From the NCBI GenBank assembly GCA_035943635.1, contig DASZBX010000035.1, forward strand, positions 1 through 64,000: a stretch of DNA of 64,000 bases, read 5' to 3'. The translations under genes and the position numbers were made by a program. This DNA is from DASZBX01 sp035943635 (GTDB lineage Bacteria; Actinomycetota; Actinomycetes; Streptomycetales; Catenulisporaceae). Below, in pieces: positions 15,768 to 24,850 of the stretch. The notes below the pieces were generated by a model. It saw only the letters and a program-made list of their open reading frames with translations. It had not been told where the DNA came from and made no database searches. Positions within the stretch are counted from its first letter, which is position 1. Every line of letters begins with the position of its first letter.

Positions 15768-16370
15768 TGTGATAGAGACCGCCGATGCTGCCCACTTCCA
15801 CGCCGTCATACAACAGAACCCAGATACGTCAACCTCTAGCCATCGCGATCACCGCCCGCCGAGACCGCGAAAGTCGAGAGAGGGAGAAATAAGTAAAATC
15901 CGCAGAAGAATGATGCTCGAACATCCAGTGCATTTATGACTTTGAATGTCAAGAGTCGCTGCTGGGTGGGTTTCGGGTGGGCGCGGCGGGCGGAGGTGCG
16001 GAGGGAGGGAAATCGCTGGTGGTTCGGGTTGTGGAAGGAGAGGAAGGGAATACGGGCCGTGATCTGGTGGGGGTGCGCGCGGGGAAGTGAGGGGTGAGTG
16101 GCGGAGCGTATGCTCGATGTCGAATATGTAAATCCGAGAGTCGGGCGGGTTACATGGCGAGCAGTCGGCGGGGCGGAGTATTGGGGTGGAAGAATTGGGC
16201 GGGGGAATGTTTGGGTGATGGGAAACGGGCCACTGGGGAGGGGAATATGTTGGTCTTGTGATCGGCGGCTTGCGGTTGTTGGTGAGCGATTCGCAACGAG
16301 CGGAGTGATGAGTGGGTTGCTGTTGTAGTCGCCGGTCATGTTTCGGGGCTAACATGCCATCCGCGACCTT
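15768..16370. other. 600-bp stretch with no convincing gene
   Basis: Base composition is unlike its surroundings, with purine-rich, G/T/A-heavy plus-strand sequence. A 76-codon frame from GTG 16098 to 16328 (starting VAERMLDVEYVNPRVGRVTW) is the only candidate, and nothing in it supports a function. The long minus-strand frames across this stretch are rich in Pro, His and Arg and look like antisense shadow. Confidence 0.4.
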
Positions 16371-16970
16371 GTGGCTGGTGTGGGTGCGGGCATGGTCGTG
16401 AGTGTGCGTGTGATCGTGGTTCGAGGAGAGGAGGCGGTCCCGACGGCACTCGATGCTGGAGAGCCGGGCCCGGAGCCGCAATCGGAGCCGCAGCCGGAGC
16501 CGGAGTATCCGACCCGCCAGCTGGCGCATCGGATCGGATTCCGGCTGGGGGGCGAAGTGGGGCAGGGCGAGTACGTACTGTTCCCGATCCGGATACCGCG
16601 GCCGGCAACGGGCCGGGTGGCCATGCGGATCGTGTGTGGGGAATGCCTGGCTCCGGTCGAGTGCACGGTGTTCAGCGCGGCCCATACGGCTCGGCGGCGG
16701 ATGCGGTTCTTGGCGTACAGCGGCGTTTCGGTGGGGATCGCGGTCGCCTACTGTTGTTTCGCCGGATTGTTCTTCAGCCAGGCCGCGGGCCACGCCACCC
16801 AGGAGTGGAAGATCGTGGTGATACCGCTGCTCGGCATCCTGCTGCTGCCTGCGCTGGGGATCATGGCGTGGGGTCTGCTGACGTTGTTCCAGGAGGAGGA
16901 CGGGGTCCGGATCAAGTCGTCCAGGGGGCACAGTCTGCGCAAGCCGGGTGCCGTGGTCGACGTGAAGTGA
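16371..16970 (+). CDS. Two-helix membrane protein with CxxC motif
   Basis: Up to 199 residues. An acidic, Pro/Glu-rich N-terminal stretch (residues ~28-47, including repeated PEPQSEPQPEPEYP) is followed by a soluble segment with a Cys-Gly-Glu-Cys pair (VCGECLAPVEC, about 89-98), which may bind metal, and two transmembrane helices at about 112-136 and 145-167, then a basic tail. No family is recognised with confidence. The start is uncertain: GTG 16371 or ATG 16392. It stands alone, 169 bp before the Thg1-like gene. Confidence 0.6.
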   Translation: MAGVGAGMVVSVRVIVVRGEEAVPTALDAGEPGPEPQSEPQPEPEYPTRQLAHRIGFRLGGEVGQGEYVLFPIRIPRPATGRVAMRIVCGECLAPVECTVFSAAHTARRRMRFLAYSGVSVGIAVAYCCFAGLFFSQAAGHATQEWKIVVIPLLGILLLPALGIMAWGLLTLFQEEDGVRIKSSRGHSLRKPGAVVDVK

Positions 16971-17139
16971 GGCCGGCGCTACTCGTCGGCAGCTTGCCGA
17001 AATGACATGCGAACACCAGTCCATATCTGGTAGACCGTAGACATCCCGGCGGTGCGCCCGGAGGGCCTGGTGGACCGGCGCGCCGCCTCTGACGGGTTTC
17101 CCCCGGGGCGGGGCGCAGGCCCGAGCGCGAAGGAGCGCC

Positions 17140-17940
17140 ATGACTGGCGACGGCACGACTCTCGGCGACCGCATGAAGCGGCTGGAAGAGGCGACCCGGA
17201 TGGTGTTGCCGCGTCGTGGATACGCGATCTGCCGGGTCGACATCCGGGCGGCGCACAGCTATCTGCGCGGCGCCGACAAGCCTTACGACTACGCGTTCAT
17301 GGCCGACCTGGATGCGACGGCGGTCGCGCTGTGTCACGAGATCAGTGGCACGGTCTTCGCCTACGTGCAGTCCGACGAGATCTCGGTCCTGATGTGCGAC
17401 GCGGCCCGGCCCGGTACCGAGCCGTGGTTCGGCGGGGTGGTGCAGAAGGTCAGTTCGATCGCCGCGGCGACCGCGACCCTGGCGTTGAACACCCGGCGCC
17501 CGGCCGGTTCCGGCGGCGGGGCGATGTTCGACGCGCGCGTCTTCCCGGTGCCCGATCCGGCGGAGGTCGGCGACTATTTCCTGTGGCGGCAACGCGATGC
17601 GGTGCGCAACTCGATCACGATGGCGGCGCAGTCGGTGTTCTCGCACAGCCGGCTGGAGGGCGTGAACGGCGAGCAGAAGCAGCGGATGCTGTTTGCCGAG
17701 GCCGGGATCGACTGGAACGAGTATCCGGCCGGAGCCAAGCGTGGTCGGATCGTGCGCAAGCGCAGCGGGCAGCGGGACGTGACGTTCACGCACAAGCGGA
17801 CCGGCGTCGTGGAGACTGTCAGTGCGCTGCGTTCGTGGTGGGAGGTCGAGCCTGCGCCGCATTTCACCTTGCGGGCGGCTGGTTTTCTGGCCGAGATGGT
17901 GCCGGTAGCGGAGGGGATCGGGGCGCGGGCGGCTGTTTAG
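17140..17940 (+). CDS. Thg1-like 3'-5' nucleotidyltransferase (tRNA-His guanylyltransferase family)
   Basis: A 266-residue protein with the Thg1/TLP polymerase core: Asp34-x-Arg36 with His39 (VDIRAAH, in place of the usual DGRxFH), the KPYD segment at 47-50, the second metal motif YVQSDEISVLM with Asp79-Glu80, and the downstream helix DYFLWRQRDAVRNSI that matches the Thg1 WRQxDAxxN motif. These enzymes add nucleotides to tRNA 5' ends in the 3'-to-5' direction, using a palm-like active site, and bacterial members (TLPs) repair truncated tRNAs. Gly in DGR is replaced by Ile, otherwise the metal ligands are intact. Bacterial copies are scattered and probably transferred. The downstream neighbour is a glycosyltransferase remnant. 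Confidence 0.85.
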   Translation: MTGDGTTLGDRMKRLEEATRMVLPRRGYAICRVDIRAAHSYLRGADKPYDYAFMADLDATAVALCHEISGTVFAYVQSDEISVLMCDAARPGTEPWFGGVVQKVSSIAAATATLALNTRRPAGSGGGAMFDARVFPVPDPAEVGDYFLWRQRDAVRNSITMAAQSVFSHSRLEGVNGEQKQRMLFAEAGIDWNEYPAGAKRGRIVRKRSGQRDVTFTHKRTGVVETVSALRSWWEVEPAPHFTLRAAGFLAEMVPVAEGIGARAAV

Positions 17941-18059
17941 CGGCCCGATCGAGTGAGGTTCCTGCGACGTTCGCGGTGCGGATCTTCCATGGTAGTTTCG
18001 GGCGGTATTCGTGTGCTCGGACTCTGGAAGGCCCCTGTTATGCGCATCGTCTTCGCCTC

Positions 18060-18303
18060 CATGCGACACCGCAGCTGATCGTGCCGTTGGGGGCGGACCA
18101 GGACGTCAACGCCGCGCAGCTCGCCCGGCTCGGGTGCGCGGTCCGGATCCCGTCGCAGGGTCTTGACGGAGCGGCGATCGCCGGGCACGTGCAGGCGATC
18201 CTGTCCGACTCCGCGATCGGCCAGGCCGCCGCGAGCCTCGCTGCGGCGATGGCCGGGCTGCCGTCGCCGGCCGATACCATCACGCGGCTGGTGGGTCTTT
18301 CGT
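18060..18303 (+). pseudogene. Remnant of a UGT/macrolide-type glycosyltransferase C-terminus
   Basis: In one frame the translation reads HATPQLIVPLGADQDVNAAQL, then ARLGCAV, an alternating helical segment (GLDGAAIAGHVQAILSDSAI) and LPSPADTITRLVGL. This is the end of an MGT/UGT-type glycosyltransferase, including the nucleotide-sugar segment PLGADQ.xNA. There is no plausible start or N-terminal half upstream, so it is a truncated relic. About 250 bp of unremarkable, partly AT-rich sequence follows. Confidence 0.65.
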
Positions 18304-18556
18304 CATGGCACCAGCCCGCGCTCGGCGGGATTTGGACGGCGGCCGGGTCATGGCGGACTGACGGTCTCCGCCATGAGATCTGGCCGCCGATGTGCGAACG
18401 TGCGTGGTTGGCGAGGCCAAGGGGCACTGCTGCGCCACCGCCAGGCCTCAAGTGCGCCCAACCCCCGTGCCTTACCGCCCGGCTTATCAAAGATTAAACA
18501 GAACCGAAAAAAATCCGAAACTATTGCACACTGCCCAGAGCTGAGCTATACACCTT

Positions 18557-18572
18557 CTGACAACGTTGTCAG
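18557..18572. promoter_or_regulatory. LacI-type palindromic operator upstream of the SGNH hydrolase
   Basis: CTGACAACGTTGTCAG is a perfect 16-bp palindrome with a central CG, the usual shape of LacI-family operators of carbohydrate genes. It lies ~180 bp before the ATG of the secreted hydrolase/lectin gene. AT-rich sequence (about 18495-18530) just upstream may hold a promoter. No regulator for it is encoded next to it. Confidence 0.6.
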
Positions 18573-18752
18573 ATGTCGGGCGCGCCGCACCTCGGGGCGC
18601 GCCCGGCATGATCGGGCGGGCCTCGGCGGCGCTTGCGCAGTACGCCCCGGTCCCGGCCCCGGTCCCGTTCCGGCGCGGCGTGCGGCCGGGGCGGGCCGGA
18701 GCGTGCGTGCGCGCGGCCGCCCGGCCCACTACAGAAAGGTGAAGAACGGGTC

Positions 18753-20312
18753 ATGAAGAAAACTGCTGTCGTTCCCGCGCTGGCGCTGGCCACCGCGCTG
18801 GCCGGGGTGTTCGCCGGAGCCCCGGCACTGGCCGCGGGCCCGGTCGCGGCCCCGGCCGGGGCCGCCCGGGCGGCCGCGCCCGCGTTCGCCGAACAGGCGG
18901 TGCCGCTGCGCCTGGAGCCGCTGGGCGACTCGATCACCTTCGGCACCGCGAGCAGCACCGGCAACGGTTACCGGCAGCCGCTGTGGAACGCGCTGACCGG
19001 CGAGGGCTACGCCCTGAACTTCGTCGGGTCGGTCTCCTCCGGCACGATGGCCGACGACCACAACGAGGGCCACCCGGGCCTGCGGATCGACCAGATATCC
19101 GGGCTCACCGACTCCTCGCTGGCCACCTACAAGCCGAACATCATCACCCTGATGGCCGGGACCAACGACATGGTGCAGAACTTCCAGGAGTCCACCGCGC
19201 CGAATCGGCTCAGTTCCCTGATCGACCAGATCCTGGCCGACGACCCCTCGGCCACGCTCCTGGTGGCCAACCTGATCATCGGCACGAACTCCAACATCGC
19301 CGCGGGCGAGCCGGCGTACAACGCCACCATCCCCGGCATCGTGCAGTCGAAGCAGACCGCGGGCAAGCACGTGGTCTTCGTCAACATGAGTGCCCTGACG
19401 GCGTCCGACCTGGCCCCGGACGGCATCCACCCGAACGACACCGGCTACCAGCTGATGGCCAACGCGTGGAACACCGGCGTGCAGACGGCCACATCGAACG
19501 GCTGGATCACCGCGCCGGTGGGCCTGGGCACCGGGGCCAGCGCGGCCGGTCCGACCGGTGAGTCAGTCTCCGGCATCACCGGCGACTGCGCGGACGCGAA
19601 GGCGTCCAGCACGGCCAACGGCACCGCCGTCCAGCTCTACACCTGCAACCACACCAGCGCGCAGACCTGGACCGCCTACTCCGACGGCAGCCTGCGGGTC
19701 CTGGGCAAGTGCCTGGACGCCACCGGCGCCGGCACGGCCGACGGCACCAAAGCAGAACTCTGGGACTGCAACGGCGGCGGCAACCAGGTGTGGCAGGCGT
19801 ACAACGGCGGCTACCTGAACCCGGCCTCCGGCAAGTGCCTGGACGACACCGGCGGCAGCACCACGGTCGGCACCCAGCTGGAACTGTGGGACTGCAACGG
19901 CACCCCGGCCCAGCTGTGGGGACCGCCCGGACTGGGCCCGGTCGCCTCCGGGCTGGCCGGCAAGTGCCTGGACGACAACGCCGGCTCGAACGTCAACGGC
20001 GCCAAGGCCGACATCTGGGACTGCAACGGCAGCGCCGCGCAGGCCTGGAGCTACACCGGCGGCACCCTGCAGATCAACGGTCTGTGCCTGGACGTCGTCG
20101 GCGGCCAGACCGCCGACGGCTCCCTGGTCGACCTGTGGGGCTGCAACAGCGGCACCAATCAGGTGTGGAACGTGGTGAACGGCGAGCTGCAGAACCCTGC
20201 GTCGGGCAAGTGCCTGGACGACCCCGGGCTCAACGTGACCAACGGCACGCAGCTGGACATCTGGGACTGCAACGGCGGCGCGAACCAGCAGTGGGCACTG
20301 CCGACCACGTAA
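18753..20312 (+). CDS. Secreted SGNH/GDSL hydrolase with ricin-type lectin repeats
   Basis: A 519-residue exported protein. Signal peptide at 1-27 (KKTA...ALAAG) and Ala/Pro linker. An SGNH esterase domain follows, with block I LGDSITFG (nucleophile Ser), block III MAGTNDM and block V DGIHPND (Asp and His). The C-terminal ~260 residues hold six ricin-B-like subdomains, with repeated CLDD and QxW (QTW, QVW, QLW, QAW, QVW, QQW) motifs, equal to two beta-trefoils. It should bind polysaccharide and remove acyl groups from it (xylan or similar). The ATG at 18753 follows GAAAGGTGAAG. Regulation by the palindrome at 18557 is likely. Confidence 0.92.
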   Translation: MKKTAVVPALALATALAGVFAGAPALAAGPVAAPAGAARAAAPAFAEQAVPLRLEPLGDSITFGTASSTGNGYRQPLWNALTGEGYALNFVGSVSSGTMADDHNEGHPGLRIDQISGLTDSSLATYKPNIITLMAGTNDMVQNFQESTAPNRLSSLIDQILADDPSATLLVANLIIGTNSNIAAGEPAYNATIPGIVQSKQTAGKHVVFVNMSALTASDLAPDGIHPNDTGYQLMANAWNTGVQTATSNGWITAPVGLGTGASAAGPTGESVSGITGDCADAKASSTANGTAVQLYTCNHTSAQTWTAYSDGSLRVLGKCLDATGAGTADGTKAELWDCNGGGNQVWQAYNGGYLNPASGKCLDDTGGSTTVGTQLELWDCNGTPAQLWGPPGLGPVASGLAGKCLDDNAGSNVNGAKADIWDCNGSAAQAWSYTGGTLQINGLCLDVVGGQTADGSLVDLWGCNSGTNQVWNVVNGELQNPASGKCLDDPGLNVTNGTQLDIWDCNGGANQQWALPTT

Positions 20313-20343
20313 CCGCGGCAACGGAACGGCAGCAACAAAAAAA

Positions 20344-20373
20344 GGGAGCCCGTCTCGGCTGAGGCGGGCTCCC
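20344..20373. terminator. Bidirectional terminator
   Basis: GGGAGCCCG pairs with CGGGCTCCC around a loop that has an internal CTCGGCTGAG pairing. An A-run (AAAAAAA) precedes it, which is the U-tract of the minus-strand transcript. It lies between the convergent SGNH gene and alpha/beta hydrolase gene. Confidence 0.85.
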
Positions 20374-20402
20374 GCCGTGTGTCGGCGCCGGATTCGTCGC
20401 GG

Positions 20403-21191
20403 CTACTGCGCCTGCTCATCCTCGTGTACTGACTTCAGGAAGCCGAGCACGATCTCCAGGGTCTCCTGCGGCCGTTCCAGGGACGGGAAGTGCCCGGCCC
20501 AGGAAAGCTCCAACGCCCGCGCGTTCGGCAGGGTCGCGGCCAGGTACTCGGCGACGTCGCGGTAGTCCGGCAGGTCCCAGCCGCCCCACGCGGCCAGCAC
20601 CGGCGTGTCCCCGATCGCCGCGAGGTCGAACTCGGCCTTGGTCTGCTCGTACTCCTCGGCGTTCAGCTGGATCTCGTAGGCGTTCGCCAGCATCAGGTAA
20701 AGCAGGTCCTTCGCGTCCTCGTCGGCGTCCGGGCCGAGCCAGTTCTCCACCTGGAACTCGACCGCACTGTCCAGGTCGCCGCTCTCCAGGTACTGCTCCT
20801 CGCGCTCGCGGAACTCGACCAGGGCCTCGGACGGCTCGCGCCCGGCCAGGCCGGCGCACAGCAGGGCCAGGGCCCTGACTCGCTCCGGCCGGCGCGCGGC
20901 GATCTCCAGGGCGAGCCCGCCGCCGAACGAGGAGCCGACGAACGTGACCGTCCCGGCGCCGCCGTCGAGCTGGTCGAGCAGGGCTATCACGTCGTCTGCG
21001 TCGTTGTTCGGGCCGTCCGGTGCGGGTGTCTCGCCGTAGCCGGCGATGTCGCAGCGCACCACGCGGTATCCGGCGTCCGCGATCGCGGCGAACTGGTGCT
21101 CCCACATCCGGCGGTCGGACACGCCCGAGTGGAGCAGGACGACTGTCGGGCCGGTGCCGAGCACGTCATGGGCAAGTCGGGATTCGATCAC
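20403..21191 (-). CDS. Alpha/beta hydrolase
   Basis: With the GTG at 21191 the protein has 262 residues. It has the alpha/beta-hydrolase fold: oxyanion region VLLHSGVSDRRMW, nucleophile elbow GSSFGGG (Ser), an Asp after strand beta7 (AAWGGWDLPDY), and catalytic His in WAGHFPS near the C-terminus. It resembles small epoxide hydrolase/haloperoxidase or lactonase-type enzymes. A longer start (21260) would add a low-quality leader. Its mRNA ends at the bidirectional terminator 20344. Substrate unknown. Confidence 0.85.
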   Translation of the reverse strand: MIESRLAHDVLGTGPTVVLLHSGVSDRRMWEHQFAAIADAGYRVVRCDIAGYGETPAPDGPNNDADDVIALLDQLDGGAGTVTFVGSSFGGGLALEIAARRPERVRALALLCAGLAGREPSEALVEFREREEQYLESGDLDSAVEFQVENWLGPDADEDAKDLLYLMLANAYEIQLNAEEYEQTKAEFDLAAIGDTPVLAAWGGWDLPDYRDVAEYLAATLPNARALELSWAGHFPSLERPQETLEIVLGFLKSVHEDEQAQ

Positions 21192-21230
21192 CAACCGATA
21201 GTACGCACGGTTCCCGGCGGATGCCGAGCT

Positions 21231-21260
21231 TTGCCGCCCGCGCCCGTCGGCGGGCGGCAA
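21231..21260. terminator. Perfect 11-bp stem hairpin
   Basis: TTGCCGCCCGC (21231-21241) pairs perfectly with GCGGGCGGCAA (21250-21260) around an 8-base loop. It lies just after the end of the MFS remnant and upstream of the alpha/beta hydrolase start, so it probably ended the transcript of the lost transporter. Confidence 0.6.
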
Positions 21261-21287
21261 TCGGCGGTTGCCGGCCGGGCCCAGAGG

Positions 21288-21497
21288 TCACCGCGCCTTG
21301 CGGCCGAGCAGGACCGGGGTCACCGCCGCGGTCGCCAGGACCAGCACCGATGCCGACAGCAGGCTGATCCGCATCCCGGTGACGAACGGGTGCCCGGCCG
21401 ACACGAGCGTGCCGAAGGCCGCGACCGCGACCGCGCCGCCGGTCTGCCTGGCCGAGCCCGGCACCCCCGACCACGACGCGATGACGCTGCTGGACAT
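21288..21497 (-). pseudogene. Remnant of an MFS drug transporter C-terminus
   Basis: The 69-residue frame has the end of a DHA2-type multidrug transporter: a helix SGVPGSARQTGGAVAVAAFG, an external loop, and the last helix MRISLLSASVLVLATAAVTPV, then a basic tail. There is no N-terminal 12/14-helix body upstream (21500-21740 codes for nothing recognisable). It is a deletion relic. Confidence 0.6.
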
Positions 21498-21741
21498 GGT
21501 GGACCTGGAGTCGCTGGAATGCGCGGACTACCCGGCCCCGGACACCGCGCCCGACCAGGGCCCGCAGGCGGTCGCGGGCGGCTCGGACCGGTGCCCGGAC
21601 GGCGCGCAGGGAGCGGACGGCGTGGACGGAACCGGACCGCGGGCCTCGCGATACGGGTTCTGATCCCGGCCGGCAGGTTCACGCCGGCAATTGTGCCGTT
21701 TGGGCTGCTGCTGAGCGGCTCCTGGTGCAAGACTGGACGGC

Positions 21742-22494
21742 ATGGAAGTGATGGAGTACGTCCAGACCATCCGCCGGGAAGGCGAACTGCTCGCGTCGGC
21801 GGCCGAGGCGGCCGGACTGTCCGCCCCGGTGCCCACCTGCCCGCACTGGCAGGTGCGCGACCTGCTCCGGCACCTCGGCGGGGTGCAGCGCTGGGCCATC
21901 TCGCACATCGCCTTCGGCCGGGTGCAGCCCTACGGCAGCGAGGAGGAGGCGAAGTTCTTCGCCGCCCCGCAGGACGACTCGCTGCTGGTCTGGTTCCGGG
22001 ACGGCTGCGCCACCCTGGTCGAGACCCTGGCCGTGGCCGACCCGGACGTGGCCTGCTTCCAGTTCCTGCCCGCGCCCTCCCCGCTCGCCTTCTGGGCCCG
22101 GCGGCAGGCGCACGAACTGGCCGTGCACCGGGCCGACGCGGACGCGGCGGCCGGCCGGGCCCGCGGCGGGTACCTCCCGGCCTTCGCCGCCGACGGGGTG
22201 GCCGAACTGATCGGCGGCTTCCACAACCGCCAGCACAGCCGGCTGGTGGCCGATCCCGCGGTCAGCCTCGGCGTGTGCGGCACGGACGCGGACTGCGCCT
22301 GGACGATCCGGATCGAGCCCACCCGCCGGGTGGTCGTGCCCGAGATGAAGCATGCCGACTGCGTGTTGGCCGGGCCGTCCAGCGATCTGTACCTGGCCCT
22401 GTGGAACCGCGGCGGCCTGGACGGCATCGAGGTGAAGGGCGACAGCGCCGTCCTGAACATCTGGCGGCAGAGGGCTCATATCACCTGGGCTTAG
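21742..22494 (+). CDS. Maleylpyruvate isomerase/MDMPI-type mycothiol-dependent family protein
   Basis: A 250-residue protein of the DinB/MDMPI family that uses mycothiol. The N-terminal helical bundle has the metal-ligand pattern of the family, including RDLLRHLGGVQRW (His in the first helix) and RQAHELAVHRADA (two His in the later helix), and a C-terminal alpha/beta domain follows. Family members perform thiol-linked isomerisation or detoxification, but the substrate cannot be fixed. Alternative starts: ATG 21742 or ATG 21751. It stands alone between two minus-strand genes. Confidence 0.8.
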   Translation: MEVMEYVQTIRREGELLASAAEAAGLSAPVPTCPHWQVRDLLRHLGGVQRWAISHIAFGRVQPYGSEEEAKFFAAPQDDSLLVWFRDGCATLVETLAVADPDVACFQFLPAPSPLAFWARRQAHELAVHRADADAAAGRARGGYLPAFAADGVAELIGGFHNRQHSRLVADPAVSLGVCGTDADCAWTIRIEPTRRVVVPEMKHADCVLAGPSSDLYLALWNRGGLDGIEVKGDSAVLNIWRQRAHITWA

Positions 22495-22612
22495 GCGCGG
22501 GTGGCGGGTGGCGCGGAACTCGTTGCCCGGCAAGGGTTTCGGCCACCCGAGGCGGTTGCCCGCTCCAAGTGGCCGAACCCTGATATCTGAGTGCTGTGTA
22601 CGTGCTCTGTGT

Positions 22613-24673
22613 TCAGCCGGTGATGATCGCCGGGTCGCTGGTGCTCGGACGGCCGGTCTCGACGTGGCCGGCCAGCCGGCGCAGGAACGTCTTGTCCTGC
22701 GCGCTGGTCACCGACACGTCGTACCAGCCGTTGCTGCGCTTGGGGTTCACGGCCAGGAGCGCGGTCGCGCCGGGGCGGACCGTGTACGTGATCGGCTCCT
22801 GATTCCCGTAGGAGTCCGCGACGGTCAGCCTGGCCGGCTCCGCGCCGTGGTTGGTCAGGGTCAGCTCGACCAGGCAGCTGTCGGCGAAGTGCCGCGCGCC
22901 CACCTCCGGGCCGGCCGCGCCGGCGGTGCCGGTGAACCGGCGCACGAAGCCGTTCGGCCCGTGCACCGAGAAGTCGTAAGCACCCTGCTTCTGCCCGGAC
23001 ACGTTCCACGTCCCGGCCAGGTCGCGGCCGGCGCCGACGGTGTACGTCCACGGCCCGCCCGGCTGGGTGGCGGAGGTGACGAAGAAGTTCGCACCGATCC
23101 CGCCGTGGCTGGCGAAGGCGATCCGCAGCCGGCCGGCCGGGGTGACCGAGGCGTCCGCGGCCAGGTCGTACGGCAGCGGCCGGGCCGGACGCAGCCCGCG
23201 CTCCTGCACCGGCAGCTTCGGGCTCGCCGGGGGCACCGGGACGAACGAGGGGTACCGGTCGGCGTTCGGCGGTACGTACGCGGCCGTGCTCGGCAGCGGC
23301 GGGACCCGGTCCACCTCCCGGCTGAAGTCGAACGCCGAGGTCAGGTCGCCGCAGATGGTCCGGCGCCACTCCGAGATGTTCGGCTCGTGCACGCCGAACC
23401 GCTGCTCGACGAACCGGATGATCGAGGTGTGGTCGAGCACCTCCGAGCACACCCAGCCGCCGGTGCTCCACGGCGAGACGACCAGCATCGGCACCCGCGG
23501 GCCGAGCCCGTACGGCCCGGGCTGGTTCTCCGCGTCGCCGGCGTACAGGTCGGCGGCCACGTCCACGGTCGACGCGCCGTTCGCGGCCGAGGCCGGCGGG
23601 GTCGGCGGGACGACGTGGTCGAAGAAGCCGTCGTTCTCGTCGAAGCAGATGATCAGCGCGGTCCTGCTCCACACGGCCGGGTCGGCGGTCAGCGCGTCCA
23701 GGACCTGCGAGACGTACCAGGCCCCGTAGTTGGCCGGCCAGTTCGGGTGCTCGGTGAACGCCTCCGGCGCCACCACCCAGGAGACCTGCGGCAGCTTGCC
23801 GGTGAGCACGTCGGACTTGAGGATGTCGAAGTACCCGTCCCCGGCGCTCACGTTCGTGCCGGTGCGCGCCTTGTCGTACAGCGGGTCGCCGGGCTGGGCG
23901 TTGCGGTACCGGTCGAAGTAGAGCAGTGAGTTGTCGCCGTAGTTGCCGATGTACGCGTCCTCGGTCCAACCCCAGTAGCCGTCTGCGTCCAGGCCGTCCC
24001 CGGCGTCCTGGTAGATCTTCCAGCTGACCCCGGCCTTCTGCAGCACCTCGGGGAACGTGCTCCAGCCGTACCCGGCCTCGGCGTTGTCCAGCACCGGCCC
24101 GCCGCCGACGCCGTTGTTGCCGGTGTACCCGGTCCACATGTAGTAGCGGTTCGGGTCGGTGCAGGTCAGCAGCGAGCAGTGGTACGCGTCGCACACGGTG
24201 AACGCGTCGGCGAGCGCGTAGTGGAACGGGATGTCCTCGCGGGTGAGGTACGCCATCGTGGTCGAACCCTTGGCCGGCACCCACTTGTCGTAGTTCCCCT
24301 GGTTCCAGGCCTGGTGCGTGGTGACCCAGTCGTGGGCGAGGTCCTCGATGAACGTCAGCCCCAGGTTGGCCCGGTCCGGCCGGAACGGCAGCACGTCGGA
24401 GGTGCCGTCGGACTGGTGCCACACCGATTTGCCGCTCGGCAGGGTGACCGGGTGCGGGTCGCCGAACCCGCGCACGCCGCGCAGGGTGCCGAAGTAGTGG
24501 TCGAAGGAACGGTTCTCCTGCATCAGGACGACGACGTGTTCCACGTCCTTCAGGGTGCCCGTGGTCCGGTTCGCGGGGATCGCGGCGGCGCGGGCGATGC
24601 TGGTGGACAGGGTCCCGGCGGCGACGGTGCCCCCGGACAGCTGGATGAATCGGCGGCGGTTGACGGAGGGCAT
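22613..24673 (-). CDS. Tat-exported phospholipase C (phosphocholine-specific type)
   Basis: A 686-residue phosphoesterase-family phospholipase C. It has a twin-arginine signal (NRRRFIQLSGG, then a hydrophobic stretch to AARAAAI). The catalytic core has VVLMQENRSFDHYFG near residues 49-63, a middle block with LIICFDENDGFFDHVVPP, and a C-terminal beta-sandwich domain of two repeats. These residues bind the metals/phosphate of the acid-phosphatase-like site. It is secreted folded and cleaves phosphatidylcholine or sphingomyelin-type lipids, probably for phosphate or carbon supply. Its start lies 145 bp upstream of the terminator after the ATPase gene. Confidence 0.93.
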   Translation of the reverse strand: MPSVNRRRFIQLSGGTVAAGTLSTSIARAAAIPANRTTGTLKDVEHVVVLMQENRSFDHYFGTLRGVRGFGDPHPVTLPSGKSVWHQSDGTSDVLPFRPDRANLGLTFIEDLAHDWVTTHQAWNQGNYDKWVPAKGSTTMAYLTREDIPFHYALADAFTVCDAYHCSLLTCTDPNRYYMWTGYTGNNGVGGGPVLDNAEAGYGWSTFPEVLQKAGVSWKIYQDAGDGLDADGYWGWTEDAYIGNYGDNSLLYFDRYRNAQPGDPLYDKARTGTNVSAGDGYFDILKSDVLTGKLPQVSWVVAPEAFTEHPNWPANYGAWYVSQVLDALTADPAVWSRTALIICFDENDGFFDHVVPPTPPASAANGASTVDVAADLYAGDAENQPGPYGLGPRVPMLVVSPWSTGGWVCSEVLDHTSIIRFVEQRFGVHEPNISEWRRTICGDLTSAFDFSREVDRVPPLPSTAAYVPPNADRYPSFVPVPPASPKLPVQERGLRPARPLPYDLAADASVTPAGRLRIAFASHGGIGANFFVTSATQPGGPWTYTVGAGRDLAGTWNVSGQKQGAYDFSVHGPNGFVRRFTGTAGAAGPEVGARHFADSCLVELTLTNHGAEPARLTVADSYGNQEPITYTVRPGATALLAVNPKRSNGWYDVSVTSAQDKTFLRRLAGHVETGRPSTSDPAIITG

Positions 24674-24818
24674 GGGCGTGGGTCTCCCGTATCGGCTAGC
24701 GGAGCTGTGGGTGCCGGGGACAGTCTGATCACCCGTCCGGGAACGGCGGGCGGCGCGGGAGGGGCGGGACGGAGAACAGTCCGGGAATCCGGCGGAGCGG
24801 AGGGGTCCGGATCATTAT

Positions 24819-24850
24819 CAGACTGCTGGCAGGGGTTTGCCAGGGGTCTG
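24819..24850 (-). terminator. Terminator abutting the ATPase stop codon
   Basis: CAGAC-TG-CTGGCA pairs with TGCCAG-GG-GTCTG around a 6-base loop. The hairpin starts at the base right after the stop codon of the minus-strand AAA+ gene and would close the four-gene cassette. Confidence 0.65.

Noticed and set aside
16098..16328. 76-codon plus-strand frame after the transposase
   Set aside because: No ribosome site, no family and odd composition; kept only as a note for the gene-free stretch.
15849..17243. 464-codon minus-strand frame
   Set aside because: No domain or good start; the plus strand has a membrane protein gene and a Thg1 gene in part of the same DNA.
17052..18497. Single long plus-strand frame over the Thg1 gene and the glycosyltransferase remnant
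   Set aside because: The front part is out of frame with the Thg1 protein and looks like shadow; only its end (18060-18303) has real similarity.
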